Source: an uncultured Sphingopyxis sp.
Lineage (GTDB): Bacteria; Pseudomonadota; Alphaproteobacteria; Sphingomonadales; Sphingomonadaceae
Assembly (NCBI GenBank): GCA_937957805.1
Contig: CALFXW010000239.1
Location: 1-36,075 of the forward strand
Direction of reading: 5' to 3'
DNA: 36,075 bases
The translations under genes were made by a program, and so were the position numbers. How positions within the stretch are numbered: the first letter of the stretch is position 1; each line of letters starts with the position of its first letter. Below are positions 24,416 through 32,226 of the stretch, in pieces. The notes under the pieces were generated by a model, which did not search any database, had not been told where the DNA came from, and worked only from the letters and a program-made list of their open reading frames with translations.

Positions 24416-26875
24416 CTATGGCAATTCGCCCGCCATCGCCAGTGCAATCAGCGCCGCCTCCCCATCCTGCGTGCCCTGCGCTGCATCAGCAATCAGACTA
24501 TCCTCGGTCGCCTTGCTGGCCACATTTTCGCGGCCAATTTCGATCATCACCGGCAGCGCAAAGGGGCTGACGCGGTCCAGCCGTTTATCGACCAGTCGCG
24601 CCGCCGCATTTTCGAGCAGCGCGCCCAGCCGCCCGACATCGGTCAGCCGCGCCGCCGCATCGGCCCAGGCGGCCTCTATCAACAAATGGTCGCTCTGGTA
24701 TCGCATCAGCACATCATAAATAAGGTCGGTCGAAAAAGTGACCGCACGCGCGCTTTTGCGCTTGCCGGGCAATTGCCGTTCGATGAGCCCGCCGACGACC
24801 GCGACATCGCGAAAGGCGCGTTTCAACAGATGCGATTGTTCGACCCAATCGGCAAAATCATCCTCCAAAATATGGTTGGAAAGCAAGGGCTTGGGTTCCT
24901 TGACCGGCTTGGCCGACCAGATGGCGAGCGCATAATCGCTGGCCTGAAAACCCAAGGGTTGCAGCCCCGCCGCCTCCATCCGCCGGGTGAGCAGCATGGC
25001 GAGCGATTGGTGCGCATTCCACCCTTCAAAGGGGTAGAGCAGCCAGTAATGCCGCCCTTCATGCGCGAAAATCTCGGATAGTAATTCATCGGGGGCGGGC
25101 AGGTGCGATTTGCCGCGCTGAACCGCCAACCATTGGCGCACGTCAACGGGAAAATCGGCCCACTGCGCGGGGTCGGCAATCAGCGCGCGCACTCTTGCGG
25201 CCAATTGGGTGGTGAGCGCGATGCGCGTGCCCGAATAGCTGGGGATTTGCGCCGATTTGGCGGTGGCGCGCACCTGCAAATCATTGTCCGCCATCCCAAT
25301 GACTTCGAGCGCGACCCCGGCAAAGAAAAAACGATCGCCCGCCACCAGCGTGGATGCAAAATATTCCTCCACCTCCCCCAATTTGCGGCCATTTTTGAAG
25401 CGCACCGATATGGTCGGCGCTTCGACGATGACGCCCGCGTTCATCCTGTGCTGACGGACAAAGGCAGGGCTGGAAATACGCCACATCGGGCTGCCATCTG
25501 CATCCTTGCCTGCGGGCGCGAGGCGGTGGAAACGGTCATAGGCGGCAAGCGCATAGCCGCCATCGCGCACAAAGCCGATTGTGCGCTGAAAACTGGTATC
25601 GGAGAGGTTTTTATAGGGCGCGGCGCGGCGGATTTCGGCCAGTAGCGCCCCCTCCCCAAATGGGGCGGCGCAGGCGCAGCCGGTGATATGCTGCGCCAAA
25701 ACGTCGAGCGCACCGGGACGAAAGGGGGTCACGTCGCGTTCCCCCGCCGCAATCGCATCAATCGCCGCGCGGGTTTCGAGCCATTCGAAACGATTGCCCG
25801 GCACCACCATCGCTTTGGACGCTACATCCAGCCGGTGGTTGGCGCGCCCGATGCGCTGGATCAACCGGCTCGCCCCCTTGGGTGCGCCCATTTGCACCAC
25901 GCAATCGACATCGCCCCAATCCAGCCCCAAATCGACGCTGGAGGTGGCGACCAGCGCGCGCAATTGCCCCGCCGCCATCGCCGCTTCGGTGCGCTGGCGG
26001 GCTTCGCGCGACAGCGAGCCATGGTGGATGGCAATCGGCAGCCCCTTGTCATTCACCTTCCACAATGCCTGAAAAATCAGTTCGCAAAGCCCGCGCGTAT
26101 TGCAGAAAATAATGCTGGTGCGGTGCGCGGCGATAACCTCCATCACCGCCTGCACCGCATATAGCCCGCTGTGCCCCGCCCATGGCACGCGCGCTTCGGG
26201 CAGGAGGATGTGGATGTCGGGCGGCGCGCCCGCTTCGCCCAATATCAGCCGGACATTTTCGCCCGCACCATCGGGCGCCATCCAGTCCCGCCATTTGTCG
26301 GGCTGCGCGATGGTCGCGGACAGCGCCACACGGCGCAAATTGGGGCGCAGTGCGTTGAGCCGCGCCACCGCCAACGACAATAAATCACCGCGTTTTGTGC
26401 TGGCAAAACTATGCACTTCATCGATGATGATGGTGTCGATTGCGGCAAAAACATGCGCGGCATCATTGTCCGCCAGCATCAGACTCAATGATTCGGGCGT
26501 GGTCAGCAAAATGTCGGGCGGGTGGGATTTTTGCCGCCGCCGCGCCTCGTGCGGAGTGTCGCCGGTGCGTGTCGCCACCTCTATATCCAGCCCCAGATCG
26601 CCGATGGGGGACAGCAAATTGCGCTGCATATCCGCCGCCAACGCCTTGAGCGGGCTGATATAGAGGGTGGATATGCCCGTTCGTTCCGCCCCCCCCGCCA
26701 GTCGGATAAGTTCGGGCAGAAAACCAGCCAGCGTCTTGCCCGCACCGGTCGGTGCGACGAGCAGCGCATGTTCGCCCGCATCTGCTGCTGCCAGCATCGC
26801 GGCTTGATGGTCGCGCAAGGCCCAGCCGCGCGCCGCAAACCATTTGGCAAAGCGCGGCGGTAGCGGCGGGGCCAT
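24416..26875 (-). CDS. Ligase-associated DEXH-box DNA helicase (Lhr-like)
   Basis: 819 residues. Superfamily 2 helicase motifs: APTGAGKTLAGF (Walker A, K47), TTPES, DEVH at 152-155, LSATIAQPDKW and the motif VI region QRIGRANHRLD. C-terminal to the RecA domains are the winged-helix and Lhr-specific domains. Size and sequence match the ligase-associated Lhr-C-type helicase that acts with PdeM, a DNA ligase and an exonuclease in mutagen repair. It lies 8 bp after pgm and before the dipeptidase gene on the same strand, consistent with a shared transcript from mipZ/pgm. Confidence 0.92.
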   Translation of the reverse strand: MAPPLPPRFAKWFAARGWALRDHQAAMLAAADAGEHALLVAPTGAGKTLAGFLPELIRLAGGAERTGISTLYISPLKALAADMQRNLLSPIGDLGLDIEVATRTGDTPHEARRRQKSHPPDILLTTPESLSLMLADNDAAHVFAAIDTIIIDEVHSFASTKRGDLLSLAVARLNALRPNLRRVALSATIAQPDKWRDWMAPDGAGENVRLILGEAGAPPDIHILLPEARVPWAGHSGLYAVQAVMEVIAAHRTSIIFCNTRGLCELIFQALWKVNDKGLPIAIHHGSLSREARQRTEAAMAAGQLRALVATSSVDLGLDWGDVDCVVQMGAPKGASRLIQRIGRANHRLDVASKAMVVPGNRFEWLETRAAIDAIAAGERDVTPFRPGALDVLAQHITGCACAAPFGEGALLAEIRRAAPYKNLSDTSFQRTIGFVRDGGYALAAYDRFHRLAPAGKDADGSPMWRISSPAFVRQHRMNAGVIVEAPTISVRFKNGRKLGEVEEYFASTLVAGDRFFFAGVALEVIGMADNDLQVRATAKSAQIPSYSGTRIALTTQLAARVRALIADPAQWADFPVDVRQWLAVQRGKSHLPAPDELLSEIFAHEGRHYWLLYPFEGWNAHQSLAMLLTRRMEAAGLQPLGFQASDYALAIWSAKPVKEPKPLLSNHILEDDFADWVEQSHLLKRAFRDVAVVGGLIERQLPGKRKSARAVTFSTDLIYDVLMRYQSDHLLIEAAWADAAARLTDVGRLGALLENAAARLVDKRLDRVSPFALPVMIEIGRENVASKATEDSLIADAAQGTQDGEAALIALAMAGELP

Positions 26876-26883
26876 CGTTCGGC

Positions 26884-28275
26884 CTAATGTCCGGCTTGCG
26901 GCCCGCGTTTAATGCCCGATGCGGCGAGCTGCGCGTCAATTTCGGCAACCAGTTCGGCAAGCCCGGCTGCATCGGCTGCCTCTGCCCGCGCGACCAGCAC
27001 ATCCTGCGTATTCGACGCGCGCAGCAGCCACCAGCCGCTGCCCTGCGTCACGCGCGCGCCGTCGGTGCGATCGACATTGGCCCCCGCCGCGCTCAGCCGG
27101 TCGAGCACTTCGTCCACCACCGCGAATTTGCGCGCCTCATCAATCTGAAAGCGCAGTTCCGGCGTATTGACCATCGGGGCCATCGCGCCGCGCATTTCGC
27201 TCACCGAACGGCCCAAAATGCGCGGGGCCTGCAATAATTGCACCGCGGCATAAAGCGCATCGTCAAAACCATAATATTGGTGCGCGAAAAATATATGCCC
27301 GCTCATTTCGCCGGCGAGCGGCGCGCCAATTTCCTTCATTTTGGATTTGATCAGGCTGTGGCCGGTTTTCCACATCACCGGTTGCCCGCCCAGCGCCGCC
27401 ACCCGTTCAAACAGCGCGCGGCTGGCCTTTACATCGGCGATAATCGGCGCACCGGGGCAGTCTTTCAGCACCATTTCGGCGAAGATTTGCAGCAATTGGT
27501 CGCCCCAGATGATGCGCCCTTGCCCGTCAATCGCGCCAATCCGGTCGCCATCCCCGTCAAAAGCCAGTCCAAAATCGAGCTGCTTGTCCGCGACGAGCGC
27601 GCGCAAATCGGCCAGATTTTTTTCCTCGGTCGGGTCGGGGTGATGATTGGGGAAATGGCCATCCACTTGCGTAAACAGCGTAAAATGTTCGCCCGGCAGG
27701 CGGCGCACCAGCGCCTCCACCACCGGGCCAGCCGCACCATTGCCCGCGTCCCAACCGATGCGCAGCGCCGGGCCGTCATATCCCGCCAGCAGCCGGTCGA
27801 CATAGGCATCAAGGATGTCGACATTTTCTGCCGCACCCGCGCCATCCTGCCAGTCGGCCGCCGCCGCCATGCTGCCCAGCGCCTTAATCTGTTCGCCGTA
27901 AAATGGCGCGCCGCCCAGTACAAATTTGAAGCCATTATAATCGGGGGGGTTATGGCTGCCGGTTACCTCTATGCCGCCATCGGCGGATAAATGGTGGGTG
28001 GCGAAATAGAGCATCGGGGTCGGTGCCTGCCCGATGTTAACGACATCACAGCCGCTCGCCCGCAGCCCGTCGGACAGGGCCTCTGCCAAGCTGGGGGAGG
28101 ATAAGCGCCCGTCATAGCCAATGGCAACGCGGCTGCCCCCGCTACGCCGGACAATCGTCCCGAAGCTGCGCCCGATTGCAAAGGCGTCGGCTGCATGCAG
28201 CGTGTCGCCGACCACCCCGCGCATGTCATATTCGCGCAGCAGGGTCGGGTGGAAAATATGGTGCACCTTGGTCAA
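26884..28275 (-). CDS. Phosphomannomutase/phosphoglucomutase
   Basis: 463 residues, alpha-D-phosphohexomutase family. The phosphoserine loop is EVTGSHNPPDYNG (S107), the metal loop AFDGDGDRIG, the sugar-binding loop GEMSGH, and the C-terminal phosphate loop follows S-N-T-Q-D. The enzyme interconverts mannose-6-P/mannose-1-P and probably glucose phosphates for exopolysaccharide and cell-envelope sugars. The start codon is TTG (28275-28273): it overlaps the mipZ stop in a TTGA arrangement, and no ATG is available ahead of the conserved FHPTLLREYDMRG segment, so the TTG is needed. Translation is likely coupled to mipZ. Confidence 0.93.
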   Translation of the reverse strand: MTKVHHIFHPTLLREYDMRGVVGDTLHAADAFAIGRSFGTIVRRSGGSRVAIGYDGRLSSPSLAEALSDGLRASGCDVVNIGQAPTPMLYFATHHLSADGGIEVTGSHNPPDYNGFKFVLGGAPFYGEQIKALGSMAAAADWQDGAGAAENVDILDAYVDRLLAGYDGPALRIGWDAGNGAAGPVVEALVRRLPGEHFTLFTQVDGHFPNHHPDPTEEKNLADLRALVADKQLDFGLAFDGDGDRIGAIDGQGRIIWGDQLLQIFAEMVLKDCPGAPIIADVKASRALFERVAALGGQPVMWKTGHSLIKSKMKEIGAPLAGEMSGHIFFAHQYYGFDDALYAAVQLLQAPRILGRSVSEMRGAMAPMVNTPELRFQIDEARKFAVVDEVLDRLSAAGANVDRTDGARVTQGSGWWLLRASNTQDVLVARAEAADAAGLAELVAEIDAQLAASGIKRGPQAGH

Positions 28276-29072
28276 ACTCCCATCGATAATTGCGGGTTAA
28301 AGCCGCTCGTCGGCAGCGCCAATGCTGCCATCATTTCGCGCAATTCCTGTCGCGCCGTCAAATGGCTGGTGCCCAGTTCGCCCAAATGCCCCCGGTCGAG
28401 CAGGGTGAGGCCGGAGGGGAAAAGTTCGCGAAAAATGACGCGCTCCGACAATCCGGGCGCGGTGCGAAAACCGATGCGTTTGGCCAGATCGTCGAGCGCG
28501 CTCGACACGCGGCGCATGTTGCGCGCATCCTGATTTTGCAAGCGGTTGCGCAGCACCACCCAATCGATCGTCCCGCCGTCGACCAGCGCGCGCGTCTTGC
28601 GCGCTTCCCAAATCGCCTCGGCATAGAAACTGGGGCGTTTGACCTTGAAACTTTCGCCATCGACCTGCCCGATAAGGTCGAAATCGACAAAACTATCGTT
28701 GATCGGCGTCACCAGACTATGCGCCAGCGTCACCATATGGCGCGCCAGCCGGTCATCGCGCCCCGGCGTATCGACGATCAGGAAATCTGCCCCGTCCGCG
28801 AGTGCGACAACCTTTTCCTGCAATTTTTCGATGCTGCCCGCGCCGAATACGTCAAAGCGCGGGGTGGCAAGGCTGATGTTCCGGCGGGCCGCGGTTTCAC
28901 CCCGATTTTCGAGGTAGCGGTGGAAACTGCGCTGCCGGTGGTCAAGGTCAATGCCCGAAACGCGCGCGCCCATCCGCGCCAGCGCCACCGCGACATGGAC
29001 GGCGCAGGTCGATTTGCCCGTCCCCCCCTTTTCATTGGCAAAGACGATGATGTGCGGGCTGTTGGCTGTCAT
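28272..29072 (-). CDS. mipZ: MipZ, division-plane positioning ATPase
   Basis: 266 residues from ATG 29072 (a GTG at 29087 is the alternative; neither has a good ribosome site). ParA/MinD-type ATPase with a deviant Walker A, FANEKGGTGKST (K20), plus GIDLDHRQRSFHRYLENR and FLIVDTPGRDD, both typical of MipZ rather than plasmid ParA. MipZ forms a gradient from the ParB-bound pole and inhibits FtsZ, restricting the division ring to mid-cell. Its stop overlaps the pgm start. It diverges from panC over 85 bp. Confidence 0.93.
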   Translation of the reverse strand: MTANSPHIIVFANEKGGTGKSTCAVHVAVALARMGARVSGIDLDHRQRSFHRYLENRGETAARRNISLATPRFDVFGAGSIEKLQEKVVALADGADFLIVDTPGRDDRLARHMVTLAHSLVTPINDSFVDFDLIGQVDGESFKVKRPSFYAEAIWEARKTRALVDGGTIDWVVLRNRLQNQDARNMRRVSSALDDLAKRIGFRTAPGLSERVIFRELFPSGLTLLDRGHLGELGTSHLTARQELREMMAALALPTSGFNPQLSMGV

Positions 29073-29157
29073 GCGCGGCGGTTTCACTATTCATATTGTT
29101 GGCGGGCGAGCTTGCCGCTTTCGGTTCGCCCCCGCCTCTATTATGGGTGCTGCCATC

Positions 29158-30000
29158 ATGCAAATCATCCGTAACCTTGCCGACCTCCACGCCCATATCG
29201 CCGCGCTGCGCCAACAAGGGGGCGGTATTGGCTTTGTCCCGACGATGGGCGCTCTCCATGCCGGGCATCTGGCGCTGGTTGCGGCGGCAAAGGCGCGCGC
29301 GCGCCATGTCGTCACCTCCATCTTCGTCAATCCGGCGCAATTCGGCCCGAATGAGGATTTTGACGCTTATCCGCGGACAGAGGCGGCGGATGCGGCAAAA
29401 TTGCTCGATGCCGGGGTCTCGCTGCTGTGGGCGCCGCCGGTTTCGGTCATCTATCCGGCAGGGCATAGCACGCGGGTCAGCGTGGCGGGGTTGGACAGTG
29501 TGCTGTGCGGCGCGGCGCGGCCGGGGCATTTTGACGGGGTGGCCACCATCGTCACCAAGCTTTTCCATCAGGTTGCGCCCGATTTTGCGCTATTTGGCGA
29601 AAAGGATTGGCAGCAATTGGCGATCATCCGGCGGATGACCCGTGACCTTGACCTGGCGGTCGAAATCATCGGCGTGCCGACGGTGCGCGAAGGTGACGGG
29701 CTCGCCCTATCCTCCCGCAATGCCTATCTGAGCGAAGGTGACCGCGCCGCTGCCGCCGCCCTGCCGCGCGCATTACGCACCGCAATTGCGGCGATTGTCG
29801 CAGGCGAAGAAGTGGGCGATGCACTGCGCGCGGCCAAGGCAGCGATTTTGGCAGCGGGCTTTGCCAGCGTCGATTACCTCGACCTGCGGGATGGGGAAAG
29901 CCTCGAAAGCTGTGACAGCGCAACCAAAAATGCGCGCATCTTTGTCGCGGCAAGGATCGGGGCGACGCGGCTTATCGATAATATGAAAGTAACCTCCTGA
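29158..30000 (+). CDS. panC: Pantothenate synthetase
   Basis: 280 residues from ATG 29158; an ATG at 29143 is in frame but adds only five residues. Conserved ATP motif FVPTMGALHAGHLAL (H34, H37), substrate segment SIFVNPAQFGPNEDF, CGAARPGHFDGV, and FGEKDWQQL with LSSRNAYL. PanC ligates pantoate and beta-alanine to make pantothenate, the precursor of coenzyme A. It is alone here, without panB or panD. Directly downstream lies an unusual run of three hairpins. Confidence 0.95.
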   Translation: MQIIRNLADLHAHIAALRQQGGGIGFVPTMGALHAGHLALVAAAKARARHVVTSIFVNPAQFGPNEDFDAYPRTEAADAAKLLDAGVSLLWAPPVSVIYPAGHSTRVSVAGLDSVLCGAARPGHFDGVATIVTKLFHQVAPDFALFGEKDWQQLAIIRRMTRDLDLAVEIIGVPTVREGDGLALSSRNAYLSEGDRAAAAALPRALRTAIAAIVAGEEVGDALRAAKAAILAAGFASVDYLDLRDGESLESCDSATKNARIFVAARIGATRLIDNMKVTS

Positions 30001-30002
30001 TT

Positions 30003-30028
30003 CGAAATTCGCTTTTCGGCGAATTTCG
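30003..30028. repeat. 10-bp inverted repeat after panC
   Basis: CGAAATTCGC, loop TTTTCG, GCGAATTTCG: a perfect 10-bp stem starting 3 bp past the panC stop. No T tract follows. It may serve as an mRNA 3' stabiliser or as part of the cluster with the two hairpins that follow. Confidence 0.65.
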
Positions 30029-30039
30029 GCACGGCACCA

Positions 30040-30104
30040 GCCCGCTCCCCCTCCCGGCCACCCACGGGATCGTATCTTATGGGTGGCCGGGAGGGGGAGC
30101 GGGC
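30040..30104. repeat. Perfect 25-bp inverted repeat
   Basis: Left arm 30040-30064 and right arm 30080-30104 are exact complements over 25 bases, with a 15-base loop (30065-30079). The arms are G/C-rich with a polypyrimidine run (CCCGCTCCCCCTCCC). A perfect stem of this length is far beyond a normal terminator and has no T tract. It differs from the loose C-rich palindromes elsewhere in being exact. Confidence 0.85.
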
Positions 30105-30116
30105 CGGAGCAGCACC

Positions 30117-30134
30117 CCGAAACGATAGTTTCGG
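30117..30134. repeat. 7-bp inverted repeat
   Basis: CCGAAAC, loop GATA, GTTTCGG. It is the third stem-loop in the 134 bp after panC. Confidence 0.6.
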
Positions 30135-30176
30135 ATACAGATTCACATTCCCAGTAATTTGGCCAATATTTTTGCG

Positions 30177-30191
30177 TTAACCATTTGTTGA
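30177..30191 (+). promoter_or_regulatory. Possible CtrA-type box upstream of the Sel1-like gene
   Basis: TTAA-CCATTTG-TTGA: the alphaproteobacterial CtrA consensus is TTAA-N7-TTAA, so one base differs. It lies about 57 bp upstream of ATG 30249 in an AT-rich stretch, a sensible place for a promoter. The match could be chance, since short AT motifs recur. Confidence 0.35.
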
Positions 30192-30248
30192 CCATCTTTG
30201 CCCAACTTGTCCCCATCGGATGCACAATTTGCATTTAGGGGACAGAAA

Positions 30249-30578
30249 ATGGCGATGTCACAGGAACGCGCACAACGGCTTTTTGACGACGGGTTTGCTG
30301 GCCATCTGGCGGGCGCGGAACGCGGCGATGCGCAAAGCTATTTTGAACTGGGCATGGCCTTTTCCACCGGCAGCGATGGCTGCGATGTCGATATGATCGA
30401 AGCGCATAAATGGTTTAACCTCGCCGCGCTCGCCGGTTTGCGCGAAGGGGCGGCGCTGCGCGCCGAAATCGCCAGCGAGATGGAGCGTGAAGAAATTGCA
30501 GAGGCACAGCGCCTCGCCCGCGCGTGGCTCTCCACCCTTTCCGGTTCGTCCGGCACCGCGTCGCGCGCGGCGGCCTAG
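30249..30578 (+). CDS. Small Sel1/TPR-like repeat protein
   Basis: 109 residues from ATG 30249, chosen because GGGGAC precedes it; an in-frame ATG at 30198 gives a longer but unsupported start. The middle reads GDAQSYFELGMAFSTG, then DMIEAHKWFNLAALAGLREG, a single Sel1-type repeat pair (alpha-alpha units with A-x-x-W-F-x-x-A-A). No signal peptide is visible, so it is probably cytosolic. The C-terminus is Ser/Ala-rich. Sel1-like proteins act as protein-binding adaptors; the partner is unknown. Confidence 0.75.
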   Translation: MAMSQERAQRLFDDGFAGHLAGAERGDAQSYFELGMAFSTGSDGCDVDMIEAHKWFNLAALAGLREGAALRAEIASEMEREEIAEAQRLARAWLSTLSGSSGTASRAAA

Positions 30579-30598
30579 GCCGTAAAACCACACCTTGC

Positions 30599-30669
30599 GT
30601 GTCTCGACCTCGCGCGACACGAACACCCTCTCAAACTTCGTCATACTGAATTTATTTCAGCATCCATGG
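30599..30669 (+). repeat. Composite intergenic repeat, copy D (one 17-bp unit plus core)
   Basis: One unit (30599-30615, GTGTCTCGACCTCGCGC), GACACGAAC (30616-30624) and the 31-bp core at 30639-30669, which has one change (ATACTGAA). The downstream bases (GGCAGGCGGTGCGTTTGAA, then TTTCGCGGGAGAGGCGCA) match those after copy A. Here the following gene (rho) is on the same strand rather than convergent. Confidence 0.85.
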
Positions 30670-30732
30670 GCAGGCGGTGCGTTTGAACCATGTTTCGCGG
30701 GAGAGGCGCAGATATTCTAACCCCTCTCCCAA

Positions 30733-30756
30733 CCCTCTCCCCTAAAGGGGCGAGGG
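30733..30756. repeat. C-rich palindrome upstream of rho
   Basis: CCCTCTCCCC-TAAA-GGGGCGAGGG, an inverted repeat with one mismatched pair. It is similar to the palindromes at 4,826 and 18,266. With copy D it fills the 370-bp gap before rho. Confidence 0.55.
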
Positions 30757-30794
30757 CTATTTCCGGCCTTTCCCGCCGGTAAACCGGCGCGGCG

Positions 30795-30823
30795 TTGACA
30801 GCCCCCTTCCCCCTGCCTAGAGC
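30795..30823 (+). promoter_or_regulatory. Candidate rho promoter
   Basis: TTGACA (30795-30800), 17-bp spacer, TAGAGC (30818-30823). The -35 is perfect and the spacing ideal; the -10 matches only in part, as is usual in this group. It would give a leader of about 120 bases before rho, compatible with Rho autoregulation. Confidence 0.5.
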
Positions 30824-30948
30824 AAGGCAACCGGCCAACGGGCCGGCAACCATATCCAAACCAACGCGCCGGATTCTCCATCCCCTATCGACCCAATTTC
30901 AGCCATGACGCTGCCGGGCCAAGCGCGATTTTCCACCGGAATTAGATT

Positions 30949-32205
30949 ATGCATTTGAAAGATTTGAAGAAAAAGGCTCCCGCCGAACTGGTGGAAATGG
31001 CCGAAGAATTGGGTGTCGAGGGTGCATCGACCCTGCGCAAGCAGGATCTGATGTTCTCCATCCTGAAAGCCATGGCCGAAGATGGCGAAGAAATCATCGG
31101 TTCGGGCACGATCGAAGTATTGCCCGACGGCTTTGGCTTTCTGCGTTCGGCGGAGGCCAATTATCTGGCTGGGCCAGATGACATCTACCTCTCCCCCAAT
31201 CAGGTGCGCCGCTTTGGCCTGCGCACCGGCGACGCGGTGGAGGGCGAAATTCGCGCGCCCAAGGATGGGGAACGTTATTTTGCGCTCACCCGTCTGATCA
31301 AGGTCAATTATGACGAACCCGAAGCGGTGCGCCACCGCGTCAATTTCGACAATCTGACCCCGCTTTACCCCGATGAGCGGCTGCGGCTCGACACGCTCGA
31401 CCCGACGCAAAAGGACATGTCGGCACGCGTCATCGACATCATATCCCCGCAGGGCAAGGGGCAGCGCGCGCTGATCGTCGCGCCGCCGCGCACCGGTAAA
31501 ACCGTGCTGCTGCAAAATATTGCCAAGGCGATCACCGACAATCATCCAGAGGTTTTCCTGATCGTCCTGTTGGTCGATGAACGCCCCGAAGAAGTCACCG
31601 ACATGCAGCGCAGCGTGAAGGGTGAAGTCATCAGCTCCACCTTTGACGAACCGGCCAGCCGACATGTGCAAGTCGCTGAAATGGTTATTGAAAAGGCAAA
31701 GCGTCTGGTCGAGCATAAAAAGGATGTGGTCATCCTTCTCGATTCGATTACCCGGCTTGGCCGCGCCTACAACACGGTGGTTCCATCGTCGGGCAAGGTG
31801 CTGACCGGCGGGGTGGATGCCAATGCGCTGCAACGGCCCAAGCGTTTTTTCGGTGCCGCGCGCAATATAGAGGAGGGCGGGTCGCTCTCCATCATCGCCA
31901 CCGCGCTCATCGACACGGGTTCCAAGATGGACGAAGTGATTTTCGAAGAGTTTAAGGGCACGGGTAACAGCGAAATCGTCCTTGACCGCAAGGTTTCGGA
32001 CAAGCGCATCTTCCCGTCGATTGACGTCGGCAAATCAGGGACGCGCAAGGAAGAATTGCTGGTCGAAAAGGATAAGCTCACCAAAATGTGGGTGCTGCGC
32101 CGCATCCTGATGCAGATGGGCACCGTCGATGCGATGGAATTCCTGCTCGACAAGATGAAGAACAGCAAAACCAACGAAGATTTCTTCGACACGATGAACC
32201 AATAG
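30949..32205 (+). CDS. rho: Transcription termination factor Rho
   Basis: 418 residues, the standard length. N-terminal helices (MHLKDLKKKAPAELVEMAEE) and the cold-shock-like RNA-binding domain with GFGFLRS are followed by the ATPase domain. Its P-loop is APPRTGKTVLLQ (K184), with the Q/R loops VPSSGKVLTGGVDANAL and the R-finger region. Rho is a hexameric RNA-dependent helicase that ends untranslated transcripts. An unusually long noncoding gap precedes it. terC follows at 21 bp and may be cotranscribed. Confidence 0.97.
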   Translation: MHLKDLKKKAPAELVEMAEELGVEGASTLRKQDLMFSILKAMAEDGEEIIGSGTIEVLPDGFGFLRSAEANYLAGPDDIYLSPNQVRRFGLRTGDAVEGEIRAPKDGERYFALTRLIKVNYDEPEAVRHRVNFDNLTPLYPDERLRLDTLDPTQKDMSARVIDIISPQGKGQRALIVAPPRTGKTVLLQNIAKAITDNHPEVFLIVLLVDERPEEVTDMQRSVKGEVISSTFDEPASRHVQVAEMVIEKAKRLVEHKKDVVILLDSITRLGRAYNTVVPSSGKVLTGGVDANALQRPKRFFGAARNIEEGGSLSIIATALIDTGSKMDEVIFEEFKGTGNSEIVLDRKVSDKRIFPSIDVGKSGTRKEELLVEKDKLTKMWVLRRILMQMGTVDAMEFLLDKMKNSKTNEDFFDTMNQ

Positions 32206-32226
32206 GGAACCTGTAGGATCCATCCG

